From PWND01 sp964601515 (lineage in GTDB: Bacteria > Bacteroidota > Bacteroidia > Bacteroidales > UBA7960), in NCBI GenBank assembly GCA_964601515.1, contig CAZRNU010000166.1, positions 1 through 6,104 of the forward strand: DNA of 6,104 bases. The letters are read 5' to 3'. A model generated the notes under the pieces. It was not told where the DNA came from. It worked only from the letters and a program-made list of their open reading frames with translations, and did not search any database. Shown here piece after piece: positions 1 through 6,104 of this stretch. The position numbers and the translations under genes were made by a program. Numbering within the stretch: position 1 is the first letter of the stretch; every line of letters starts with the position of its first letter.

Positions 1-251
1 TTTTTAGCCGATTTCTTTTTTGTAAGAATAGAATAAATCATTATACCATAACCGGAAAGAACCAGTATTGGAGCAAGAGTAATGCGTCTGTGACTAAATA
101 AATCATAGCTAAATTCATTTGGATCGTCAGATCCACCGCCAATCATAAGTAAATATCCTAAAACACCCACAAGTATTCCGGCTATAAGAATGTAATATTT
201 CCTTTTGTCAAATAATATTTCTCTTTCTTCAGAGTTAGATTGCGTTTTCAT
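1..251 (-). CDS. DUF3098 family two-helix membrane protein (3' end cut by window edge)
   Basis: Translating the minus strand from the ATG at 251-249 gives 83 residues with no stop before the left edge. The protein begins MKTQSNSEEREILFDKRKYY. A hydrophobic helix follows at about residues 20-37, then a short loop with GGGSDDPNEFSYDLFSHRR (38-56), a second helix at about 59-76, and a lysine-rich tail (TKKKSAK). The layout of a charged N-terminus, a helix ending in LMIGGGSDDP, the 'LFSHRRITLAP' stretch and a second helix matches the DUF3098 family of Bacteroidota. Members are usually 75-95 residues, so only the last few codons are probably missing. Family function is unknown; the protein should sit in the inner membrane. 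It starts 40 bases after the ftsX stop with no Shine-Dalgarno sequence. DUF3098 genes commonly follow ftsX in this phylum, which suggests, but does not prove, a link to envelope or division functions. Confidence 0.85.
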   Translation of the reverse strand, partial: MKTQSNSEEREILFDKRKYYILIAGILVGVLGYLLMIGGGSDDPNEFSYDLFSHRRITLAPILVLSGYGIMIYSILTKKKSAK

Positions 252-291
252 GTTGAATGTATTAAAATATGAACTTAGGGAAATGAATAAA

Positions 292-1173
292 CTAGTATAA
301 ATACAAATTATCGGATTTAATATTAAGGTATTTTCTTACTGCAAAAAACGTTGATATCCAGCTAATTATTATTCCAAGAAAAATTACAAAAACAAACAAT
401 GACATAAGCATATTAATATCCTGAAATTCAATAAGTTCGGGAATCTGTTTTTGAGCACCATAAAGAGTTGCAATTAGCAGTGCAATAGAAACAAAAGAGC
501 CAATAAGGCCTTGGGTAATGCTTTTAATAACAAAAGGTTTTCTAATGAATCCCTGTGTTGCGCCAACAAGCTGCATACTTTTAATTAAAAACCTTTTAGA
601 AAAAACACTAAGCCTTATTGTATTATTTATAAGAGCAAAAGCTATAACAAGCAGAAGTCCGCTAAATATTAAAAGTACAGCACCAATTTTTGTCACATTA
701 TCATTAACCATTTCAACAAGCGATCTTTGATAATACACCTCTTTAACAATCCTTTCTTTTTCTATCAATTCAGAAAACCTGCTAAGGCTGTCGGGGTGGG
801 TAAAAGCAGCGTTGAAACGGACTTCAATACTTGGGAATAATGGGTTATAACCCAAAAATGCAACAAAATCCTCTCCAAGATCTCTGGTTAGGTCACTTGC
901 AGCTTTTTCTTTAGAAATAAACTCAGTTGATTTAATTCCGGACATTCCATCTATATATTTTTGTAATATAGAAATTTCTGCCGGTTTTGCATTATCGTGC
1001 ATAATAACAGAGAAGCCAATATTTTCTTTTACGTGGTCTGAAAGTTTTCTGGCATGTAGAATAGTTAGCCCCAGCAAGCCTAAAACATATAGCACAAGCG
1101 TAACACTTACAACTGCTGAGACAATTGATGTTTTAAGCCTTCTACCAACTATTATGTCTTCTTTTTTGGCCAT
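292..1173 (-). CDS. ftsX: FtsX-family permease-like cell division protein
   Basis: 293 residues, the usual size for Bacteroidota FtsX. Predicted order: short basic cytoplasmic N-terminus (1-16), TM1 (about 17-39), a periplasmic domain of about 115 residues (41-155) containing the typical 'GYNPLFPSIEV' stretch (108-118), TM2 (162-183), a conserved cytoplasmic loop with NNTIRLSVFSKRF and MQLVGATQGFIRKPF (183-214), TM3 (217-239), TM4 (about 255-279) and a short tail ending DNLYLY. In the family, FtsX pairs with the ATPase FtsE at the septum and controls peptidoglycan hydrolases through its periplasmic domain. It lacks the catalytic machinery of a transporter. No ftsE is visible here; in this phylum it often lies elsewhere. 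The ATG overlaps the lspA stop by one base (TAATG), so translation by coupling or reinitiation is likely. DUF3098 follows 40 bases downstream. All expected segments are present with no frameshift. The exact hydrolase partner cannot be told from the sequence. Confidence 0.93.
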   Translation of the reverse strand: MAKKEDIIVGRRLKTSIVSAVVSVTLVLYVLGLLGLTILHARKLSDHVKENIGFSVIMHDNAKPAEISILQKYIDGMSGIKSTEFISKEKAASDLTRDLGEDFVAFLGYNPLFPSIEVRFNAAFTHPDSLSRFSELIEKERIVKEVYYQRSLVEMVNDNVTKIGAVLLIFSGLLLVIAFALINNTIRLSVFSKRFLIKSMQLVGATQGFIRKPFVIKSITQGLIGSFVSIALLIATLYGAQKQIPELIEFQDINMLMSLFVFVIFLGIIISWISTFFAVRKYLNIKSDNLYLY

Positions 1174-1802
1174 TATACCTCTTTTTCAACTGCAATCTGA
1201 TTATGAAATAATTTCTTCTGAAATATTAGAATTGTTAAAACTCCAATTGTTATAGATGCATCGGCAATATTAAATACAGGTCTGAAGAAAATAAATTCAT
1301 CGCCACCCCAAAAAGGGAACCATGAAGGGAATGTTCCTTTTAGAACAGGAAAGTAGAACATATCCACAACTTTACCGTGCAAGAACCCTGCATAACCACC
1401 TCCATCTGCAAACATGCCAGCAGTTTCATTCCAATGGCTTTCTGAAAATATCAAACCATAAAATGCGCTATCGAAAATATTTCCGGCAGCACCTGCAAGA
1501 ATTAATGAAACACTAATAATTAATCCAACAGATGCATTTTTATTTATAAGAGAGTAAATATACCAGCCAATAAATCCACACGCAATAATTCTAAAAACAC
1601 TAAGCATCAGTTTGCCGTATTGCCCGGGCAGGGACATGCCAAAAGCCATGCCTTCATTTTCAGTAAAGTGCAATATAAACCAATCTCCAAATACGTGAAT
1701 ACTTTGACCGAGGGTCATATTGGTTTTGACCGTAATTTTAATTATCTGATCAATTAGTAGAACCAGAATTACAACTAACCAGGGAATATATTTTTTTTTC
1801 AA
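1173..1802 (-). CDS. lspA: Lipoprotein signal peptidase (signal peptidase II), TTG start
   Basis: Inner-membrane aspartyl protease that removes the signal peptide from diacylglyceryl-modified prolipoproteins. The 209-residue protein has four predicted helices (about 7-23, 65-84, 92-111, 174-196). Family motifs are present: LIDQIIKI (D18), FTENEGMAFG (46-55), GNIFD (107-111), VVDMFYF (145-151) and FNIADASITIG (177-187). D147 and D181 fit the catalytic aspartate pair. Between GNIFD and VVD there is an insert of about 30 residues with WNETAGMFADGGGYAGFLHGK, longer than in the proteobacterial enzyme and, as I recall, common in Bacteroidota; this explains the length. The start is TTG at 1802-1800: an in-frame TGA lies four codons upstream (1814-1812), and the first in-frame ATG (residue 29) would delete the first helix. 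AAGG at 1808-1805 is only two bases from the start, too close for a normal ribosome site. Codons 2-4 are a run of nine A. The gene starts 15 bases after the DksA-like gene and overlaps ftsX by one base. Confidence 0.95.
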   Translation of the reverse strand: MKKKYIPWLVVILVLLIDQIIKITVKTNMTLGQSIHVFGDWFILHFTENEGMAFGMSLPGQYGKLMLSVFRIIACGFIGWYIYSLINKNASVGLIISVSLILAGAAGNIFDSAFYGLIFSESHWNETAGMFADGGGYAGFLHGKVVDMFYFPVLKGTFPSWFPFWGGDEFIFFRPVFNIADASITIGVLTILIFQKKLFHNQIAVEKEV

Positions 1803-1817
1803 AGCCTTAAATCAAGA

Positions 1818-2207
1818 TTATTTGTTTTGATTAAGTTTTGCTTCAATACTAAGTGTAGCGTGGGGAACACTTCTAAGCCTTTCTTTAGAGATTAGTTTTC
1901 CCGTAACGCGGCACACACCGTAGGTTTTATTTTCTATACGGATAAGGGCATTTTCAAGGTCGCGAATAAACTTTTGCTGCCTGGCGGCCAATTGTCCGTT
2001 TTCTTCTTTTGATAATACCTGAGAACCTTCTTCCAAAATTTTGAAAGAAGGAGAAGTGTCATTAGTATCATTTTCATTTTGGGTTGTAAATGCTTCTGTA
2101 AGCATTTTTAGTCCCGCGCGTGCTTCCTCCAGCTTGCTTAAGATGATTTCCTTGAACTCCAGAAGTTCTTCATCTGAATATCTGGTCTTTTCTCTTTTTG
2201 TTTCCAT
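1818..2207 (-). CDS. DksA/TraR-family transcriptional regulator lacking zinc ligands
   Basis: 129 residues, ATG at 2207-2205. Residues about 11-93 are charged and heptad-like, as expected for the two-helix coiled coil of DksA-type proteins that enters the RNA polymerase secondary channel. The turn between the helices carries D47-T-N-D50-T-S52, resembling the DxxDxA tip of DksA. The C-terminal part (YGVCRVTGKLISKERLRSVP, then HATLSIEAK) lines up with the DksA/TraR C4 zinc finger. Only C99 remains, though: the second ligand position is Thr and the C-terminal CxxC is replaced around HATL. This degenerate finger is, as far as I know, the usual form in Bacteroidota, so it is a lineage feature and not damage. 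By family, the protein would modulate transcription initiation, perhaps together with ppGpp; its targets cannot be read here. It lies between ileS and lspA with 15-base gaps on both sides. I give no gene symbol because orthology to E. coli dksA is uncertain. Confidence 0.9.
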   Translation of the reverse strand: METKREKTRYSDEELLEFKEIILSKLEEARAGLKMLTEAFTTQNENDTNDTSPSFKILEEGSQVLSKEENGQLAARQQKFIRDLENALIRIENKTYGVCRVTGKLISKERLRSVPHATLSIEAKLNQNK

Positions 2208-2222
2208 AATACCGGGCTTTAT

Positions 2223-5200
2223 TTATTTAATACCATTGGCCTTATTAATCAATACATAAGTTTTAATATCATCAACTATTTCAACCATAACTTTGTCCGA
2301 ATTTTGAATACTTTCGGCATAGTTAAGATTTACTGCCAGTGTTTCCGAACAAATATAGTCATTATTGTTTAATATTGCATCAGAAATCTGATTATGTTTT
2401 TCCACAGATAGCTCTATTTTGTCAGTAACTTCAAGGCCTTTATCCTTTCTAAGGTTTTGAATTCTGTTAATTAACTCTCTTGCGATACCCTCTTGCCTTA
2501 GGTGTTCAGTAATAGTAACATCCAATGCAACGGTTAATCCGCCATCGCTGATAACAAGCCACCCGGGAATATCTTCTGAAAGAATTTCTACGTCTGATAT
2601 AAGGATTTCAATATTCTGACCATCTACCAATAACTCTTTCTTTTCATTCTTTTCAAAGAAGTTAATGTCGTCTTGAGAGAATTTTTCAATTTCTCCGGCA
2701 ATTTGCTTCATTAACTTGCCAAATTTAGGCCCAAGGGTTTTGAAGTTTGGTTTAATTCTTTTTACAAGAACTCCGGCTGTATCATCCAGATATTCAAGTT
2801 CTTTTACGTTTACTTCCGACAATATTAATTGTTCAACACCTTGAAGTTGTTTACGGAATTTCTCATCAAGCACTGGCACCATAATCTTTTGAAGAGGTTG
2901 TCTTACTCTGATGTTAACTTTTTTTCTTAAAGCAAGCACCATTGAGGAAATTTTCTGAGCCAGCTGCATTCTTTGTTCAAGGTCAGAGTTGATAAGGCTT
3001 TTATCTGATTTTGGGAAATCAGTAAGATGAATTGAATCTGCACTTTGTCTTCCGGTTACATTGTTCAGGTCGAGGTATAATTTTTCGCTGAAGAATGGTG
3101 CAATTGGAGCGCTTAGCATTGCAATAACTTCCAGGCAGCGATACAGTGTCTGATAAGCAGAAATCTTATCTTCAGTATATTCACCTTTCCAGAAACGACG
3201 GCGACATAAGCGCACGTACCAGTTGCTTAGATGCTCGTCTACAAATTGCTGAATAAGCCTACCTGCGCGAGTTGGTTCAAAATCATCATAACACTCATCA
3301 ACTGTATCAATTAGAGTATTTAGCTCTGATATAATCCATCTGTCAATTTCAGGTCTTTTTTCTACAGGAATTTCAGCTTCTTTATAGCAGAAACCATCAA
3401 TATTTGCATATAAAGCAAAGAAAGCGTAAGTATTATAAAGAGTGCCAAAGAACTTTCTTTGAACTTCAGCAACACCCTCAATATCAAATTTAAGATTATC
3501 CCAAGGTTGAGCATTGGTAATCATATACCAACGTGTTGCATCGGGGCCGTATTTTTCAATAGTTTCGAAAGGATCAACAGCATTTCCAAGTCTTTTTGAC
3601 ATTTTATTTCCTTTCTTATCAAGCACCAATCCGTTAGATACAACAGTTTTAAAGGCAACAGAATCGAAAAGCATCACTGCAATGGCATGAAGAGTAAAGA
3701 ACCAACCTCTGGTTTGATCTACGCCTTCTGCAATAAAATCGGCCGGGAAATTATTCTCGAAAACTTCCTTGTTTTCGAAAGGATAATGAAACTGGGCATA
3801 TGGCATAGCTCCTGAGTCGAACCAAACATCAATAAGATCTTGTTCTCTAAACATTTTCTTACCTGAATGGGAAACCAAAACTACTTCATCAACAAATGGC
3901 TTATGAATGTCAAATACGTTATAGTTTTTATCTGACATATCGCTTGGGTTAAAATCCTTGAGAGGATTTTCCTTCATAAAGCCGGCATTAACAGACTTCT
4001 CAATTTCATCCTTTAGCTGAGCGAGAGAGCCAATGCATTTTTGTTCTTCTTTATCTTCGCTAACCCAAATTGGTAAAGGAACTCCCCAAAAACGAGAACG
4101 ACTTAGATTCCAATCCTGAAGGTTTTCAAGCCAATTCCCAAATCTTCCTGTACCTGTGCTTTCAGGTTTCCAGTTGATAGTTTGGTTTAGTTCTATCATT
4201 CTTTCTCTAAGCGCTGTTGTACGAATAAACCACGAATCAAGCGGATAATAAAGGATAGGTTTGTCTGTTCTCCAGCAATGAGGGTAAGAGTGTTCGTATT
4301 TTTCAGCTTTAAAAGCTCTGTTTTCAGTTTTTAATTTAATTATGATATCAACATCAACAGGTTTAGTTGTTTTTGGATCATAATCTATTTCATACTCAGG
4401 TTTAACAAATCTTCCGGCAAACTCACCCATTTCATCAACAAATTTTCCTTGTCTGTCAACCATTGTGAGAGCTCCAAGATTGTACTGTTTCCCAACTTTA
4501 AAGTCGTCGGCTCCAAAACTTGGAGCTATGTGTACAATTCCGGTACCGTCTTCAGTAGTCACAAAATCACCAAGAACAACTCTGAAAGGATCACCCTCTT
4601 CAGGTTGGGCATATGGTAATAATTGCTCGAAGCGAATATTTTCAAATTTTTCGCCTTTGTAAACATCGATAACTTCATAAGGGATATTCTTATCTCCAGG
4701 ATGAAAATCGTCGAAAGGTAGCCCTTGACTTTCAGGATTGAAGAATTTCGGCATAAGATCTTTTGCAAGAATTACGACAATCTTCTCGAAAGTATAAGGG
4801 TTAAAAGTTTTTACTTTGGCATATTCAATATTTTTACCAACTGCCAATCCTGTATTACTTGGAAGTGTCCAAGGTGTAGTTGTCCATGCAAGAAAGAAAA
4901 GATCCTCCTGAATGTTTTTAAATAAAAATTCCGACTGTTGATTTCTGACAACTTTAAACTGGGCTGTTAGTGAATTATCTTTAACATCGCGATAGCATCC
5001 GGGTTGATTAAGTTCGTGAGTACTTAAACCTGTACCAGCTGCAGGAGAATAAGGTTGAATAGAATAGCCCTTATATAGCAAGCCCTTTTCGTAAAGTTTA
5101 GAAAGCAGATTCCAAACAGATTCAATATATTTATTTTCAAATGTGATATAAGGATCACTAAGGTCTACCCAATAACCCATTTTTCTGGTAAGGTTGTCCC

Positions 5201-5597
5201 ATTTATCCTTAAATTTCATTACATCTTTACGGCATTCTTTATTGTAATCAGCAATAGATATTTTTTTGCCAATATCTTCTTTAGTTATGCCAAGCATTTT
5301 CTCTACGCCCATTTCAACAGGCAGCCCGTGAGTATCCCAACCGGCTTTACGATCAACTTTAAAGCCTTTTTGAGTACGATAACGGCAGAAAATATCTTTA
5401 ATAGCTCTAGCCATTACGTGATGAATTCCGGGCATTCCGTTAGCTGACGGTGGTCCTTCATAAAAAACCCAAGGTTTATGGTTTTGGCGCATTTCAATAC
5501 TTTTTTCAAAAGTTTTATGTTTTTCCCAATATACCTGCACATCCTTGCCTATTTGCGAAAGATCTAGCTTTTTGTATTCATTATATTTTTGCTGCAT
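2223..5597 (-). CDS. ileS: Isoleucyl-tRNA synthetase with a GIHH signature motif
   Basis: Class I cytoplasmic enzyme that charges tRNA-Ile. I start it at the ATG at 5597-5595 (1124 residues, MQQKYNEYKKLDLSQIG). The frame stays open to a TTG at 5609, but the extra MVSV has no counterpart that I know in related proteins. Numbered from the ATG: the HIGH-type motif reads G57-I-H-H60 within PPSANGMPGIHH; the CP1 editing domain contains WTTTPWT (238-244) and GTGIVHIAPSFGADD (351-365), so proofreading residues seem intact; then SRSRFWGVPLPIW (499-511), DQTRGWF (627-633) and KMSKR (665-669) for the KMSKS loop. A helical anticodon-binding region follows (about 690-860). The C-terminal region contains LRQEGIARELINRIQNLRK, and the CxxC zinc finger of E. 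coli-type IleS is absent. Length, the missing zinc finger and KMSKR fit the eukaryote-like IleS2 group, which is generally less sensitive to mupirocin. The gene is first in a co-directional run and has its own predicted promoter; the stop is 15 bases before the DksA-like gene. Confidence 0.97.
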   Translation of the reverse strand: MQQKYNEYKKLDLSQIGKDVQVYWEKHKTFEKSIEMRQNHKPWVFYEGPPSANGMPGIHHVMARAIKDIFCRYRTQKGFKVDRKAGWDTHGLPVEMGVEKMLGITKEDIGKKISIADYNKECRKDVMKFKDKWDNLTRKMGYWVDLSDPYITFENKYIESVWNLLSKLYEKGLLYKGYSIQPYSPAAGTGLSTHELNQPGCYRDVKDNSLTAQFKVVRNQQSEFLFKNIQEDLFFLAWTTTPWTLPSNTGLAVGKNIEYAKVKTFNPYTFEKIVVILAKDLMPKFFNPESQGLPFDDFHPGDKNIPYEVIDVYKGEKFENIRFEQLLPYAQPEEGDPFRVVLGDFVTTEDGTGIVHIAPSFGADDFKVGKQYNLGALTMVDRQGKFVDEMGEFAGRFVKPEYEIDYDPKTTKPVDVDIIIKLKTENRAFKAEKYEHSYPHCWRTDKPILYYPLDSWFIRTTALRERMIELNQTINWKPESTGTGRFGNWLENLQDWNLSRSRFWGVPLPIWVSEDKEEQKCIGSLAQLKDEIEKSVNAGFMKENPLKDFNPSDMSDKNYNVFDIHKPFVDEVVLVSHSGKKMFREQDLIDVWFDSGAMPYAQFHYPFENKEVFENNFPADFIAEGVDQTRGWFFTLHAIAVMLFDSVAFKTVVSNGLVLDKKGNKMSKRLGNAVDPFETIEKYGPDATRWYMITNAQPWDNLKFDIEGVAEVQRKFFGTLYNTYAFFALYANIDGFCYKEAEIPVEKRPEIDRWIISELNTLIDTVDECYDDFEPTRAGRLIQQFVDEHLSNWYVRLCRRRFWKGEYTEDKISAYQTLYRCLEVIAMLSAPIAPFFSEKLYLDLNNVTGRQSADSIHLTDFPKSDKSLINSDLEQRMQLAQKISSMVLALRKKVNIRVRQPLQKIMVPVLDEKFRKQLQGVEQLILSEVNVKELEYLDDTAGVLVKRIKPNFKTLGPKFGKLMKQIAGEIEKFSQDDINFFEKNEKKELLVDGQNIEILISDVEILSEDIPGWLVISDGGLTVALDVTITEHLRQEGIARELINRIQNLRKDKGLEVTDKIELSVEKHNQISDAILNNNDYICSETLAVNLNYAESIQNSDKVMVEIVDDIKTYVLINKANGIK

Positions 5598-5647
5598 AAC
5601 TGAAACCAACTTGTTTTTTATTGAAAACTCTGAATTTCAGAATTTTC

Positions 5648-5679
5648 TAAACGTATTACATTTTAAACGAAGGCGCAAA
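5648..5679 (-). promoter_or_regulatory. Predicted Bacteroidota-type promoter of the ileS operon
   Basis: On the minus strand, TTTG (5679-5676) is followed after 20 bases by TACGTTTA (5655-5648). The Bacteroidota housekeeping consensus is TTTG, 19-21 bases, TAnnTTTG, so the -33 box and spacing match exactly and the -7 box matches at five of its six fixed bases. Transcription would begin near 5641-5643, leaving a leader of about 45 bases before the ileS ATG. A second -7-like octamer, TAATTTTG (5683-5676), matches the consensus fully but has no TTTG at the right distance upstream. It shares its TTTG with the -33 box of the preferred candidate, so both cannot be occupied at once. Nine T (5691-5683) lie just upstream. 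No Shine-Dalgarno sequence precedes the ATG; the leader is A/T-rich, as is usual in this phylum. Prediction by eye only. Confidence 0.5.
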
Positions 5680-5723
5680 ATTAAAAAAAAATTGCTAATA
5701 ATAGTTGAATTTATAAATAACAT

Positions 5724-5768
5724 TCGCGGCAATAATTCCTTTGTTAGCCAAATGAATTATTGCCGCGA
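5724..5768 (-). terminator. Long perfect hairpin, probable terminator of the upstream gene
   Basis: Positions 5724-5738 and 5754-5768 form a perfect 15-bp inverted repeat (TCGCGGCAATAATTC and its complement). After one mismatch, the 15-base centre adds four more pairs (TTTG/CAAA, 5740-5743 with 5749-5752) around a five-base loop. It lies 47 bases after the stop of the partial gene on the right and about 45 bases before the predicted ileS -33 box, where a transcription terminator is expected. On the minus strand the stem is followed by AATGTTATTTATAAATT, which is T-rich but not a clean T tract, so intrinsic termination is likely but not certain. It could instead be an operator or a dispersed palindromic repeat. 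Confidence 0.5.
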
Positions 5769-5779
5769 TTAAAAAGTCT

Positions 5780-5814
5780 TCTATTAAAGATTTGAAGAAA
5801 GAGTTTTTAATAGA
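5780..5814 (-). terminator. A/T-rich hairpin followed by T5, directly after a stop codon
   Basis: A 9-bp inverted repeat, TCTATTAAA (5780-5788) and TTTAATAGA (5806-5814), encloses 17 bases. It begins at the base after the stop codon of the partial gene at 5815. Read on the minus strand, the second arm is followed by AGACTTTTT (5779-5771). The T5 run in the right place suggests a weak terminator working in tandem with the stronger hairpin at 5724-5768, or a structure protecting the 3' end. The stem has only one G-C pair, so its stability is low and chance occurrence in A/T-rich DNA is possible. Confidence 0.3.
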
Positions 5815-6104
5815 TTATTTTTTCCCTGACCCCTTGTTTATTAGTTCAGGATAGTTTGTTTCAGAATATTTAAAAGAAGAATTAATTTCCGAAGACCCAT
5901 CAGAATCATAACATATTCTTCCATCGCCATTATTTATCCAGTATCCGCCCGGATTTCCATAATTATCAAGCATAAAAATTGCATAGTGCAAATTTTCTAC
6001 TCCTGATAGAACTTTTTTCCCGGATAAAACCACAACAAGCTTAGCGCTGGAATCGTAAGCAGTTGATATTAATTCGGCAAAAACTGTAAACTGGTTATTA
6101 TCTC
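5815..6104 (-). CDS. Hypothetical protein, C-terminal 95 residues (5' end outside window)
   Basis: The frame is open from the right edge to a TAA at 5817-5815 and gives 95 visible residues. The GTG at 6033 is not a convincing start: the frame continues upstream to the edge with protein-like sequence (DNNQFTFVAELISTAYDSS), so this is the tail of a longer gene. The visible part has a hydrophobic strand (AKLVVVLSG), a mixed stretch (NLHYAIFMLDNYGNPGGYW), then a polar region rich in Asp, Gly, Asn and Ser with one Cys (NNGDGRICYDSDGSSEINSS), and ends with a basic tail (NKGSGKK). No transmembrane helix is seen. I do not recognise the family. The alternating strands and Gly/Asn turns suggest a small beta-rich domain, which is an impression only. 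It is 217 bases from ileS with hairpins between, so it probably belongs to a separate transcription unit. Confidence 0.7.
   Translation of the reverse strand, partial: DNNQFTVFAELISTAYDSSAKLVVVLSGKKVLSGVENLHYAIFMLDNYGNPGGYWINNGDGRICYDSDGSSEINSSFKYSETNYPELINKGSGKK

Noticed and set aside
252..291. A promoter or terminator between ftsX and the DUF3098 gene
   Set aside because: The 40 bases show no TTTG/TAnnTTTG pair and no inverted repeat of note, so read-through transcription is assumed.
518..730. Plus-strand open frame inside ftsX
   Set aside because: Antisense to conserved ftsX codons with no recognisable product; the same holds for the plus-strand frames inside lspA (1322-1516), the DksA-like gene (2041-2259) and the ileS upstream region (5545-5772).
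4465..4925. Open frames of 65-70 codons on the plus strand and in another minus frame inside ileS
   Set aside because: They lie wholly within a complete, conserved gene, have no family resemblance, and are expected shadows of its codon pattern.
5598..5609. Start of ileS at the TTG (5609), adding MVSV
   Set aside because: A good ATG follows four codons later, giving the usual N-terminus (MQQKYNEYKKLDLS). The upstream TTG has no ribosome-site support.
5598..5668. T-box or other riboswitch in the ileS leader
   Set aside because: The leader is only about 45-70 bases, lacks a T-box sequence and antiterminator, and T-box control of ileS is a Gram-positive trait. The small CTGAAA/TTTCAG and GTTTT/AAAAC pairings are too weak to call.
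5815..6033. A separate 72-residue gene starting at the GTG at 6033
   Set aside because: The same frame stays open to the window edge with protein-like sequence, so the GTG is an internal Val codon of a longer gene.

Overview
The window (about 36% G+C by eye, not counted) looks like a chromosomal housekeeping region of a member of the Bacteroidota. Pointers are the IleS type, the DksA/TraR-like protein without zinc ligands, an LspA with a long insert before the catalytic loop, the FtsX + DUF3098 pair, the lack of Shine-Dalgarno sequences, and a promoter that fits the Bacteroidota TTTG/TAnnTTTG pattern. Bacteroidales is my best guess at order, but the sequence does not settle it.

Every gene is on the minus strand, so the reading order runs from high to low coordinates. 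From the right edge: (1) the C-terminal 95 residues of an unrecognised protein (5815-6104); (2) a 217-base intergenic stretch holding two hairpins, one with a perfect 15-bp stem, followed by the predicted promoter of the next unit; (3) a compact five-gene run: ileS (isoleucyl-tRNA synthetase), a DksA/TraR-family regulator, lspA (lipoprotein signal peptidase), ftsX (division/ABC-type membrane protein) and a DUF3098 two-helix membrane protein cut by the left edge. Gaps in the run are 15, 15, -1 (TAATG overlap) and 40 bases, with no terminator between them, so one polycistronic transcript is likely. It would join translation (ileS), transcriptional control (DksA-like), lipoprotein maturation (lspA) and envelope/division functions (ftsX, DUF3098).

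I see no mobile element, CRISPR array, tRNA or rRNA, and no clear sign of a new multi-gene system. The most notable points are the signature motif of IleS, which reads GIHH instead of HIGH (the swap associated with strong mupirocin resistance in IleS2 enzymes); the DksA-like protein that keeps an acidic coiled-coil tip but has lost its zinc ligands; the TTG start of lspA followed at once by nine adenines; and the long palindrome in front of the ileS promoter.
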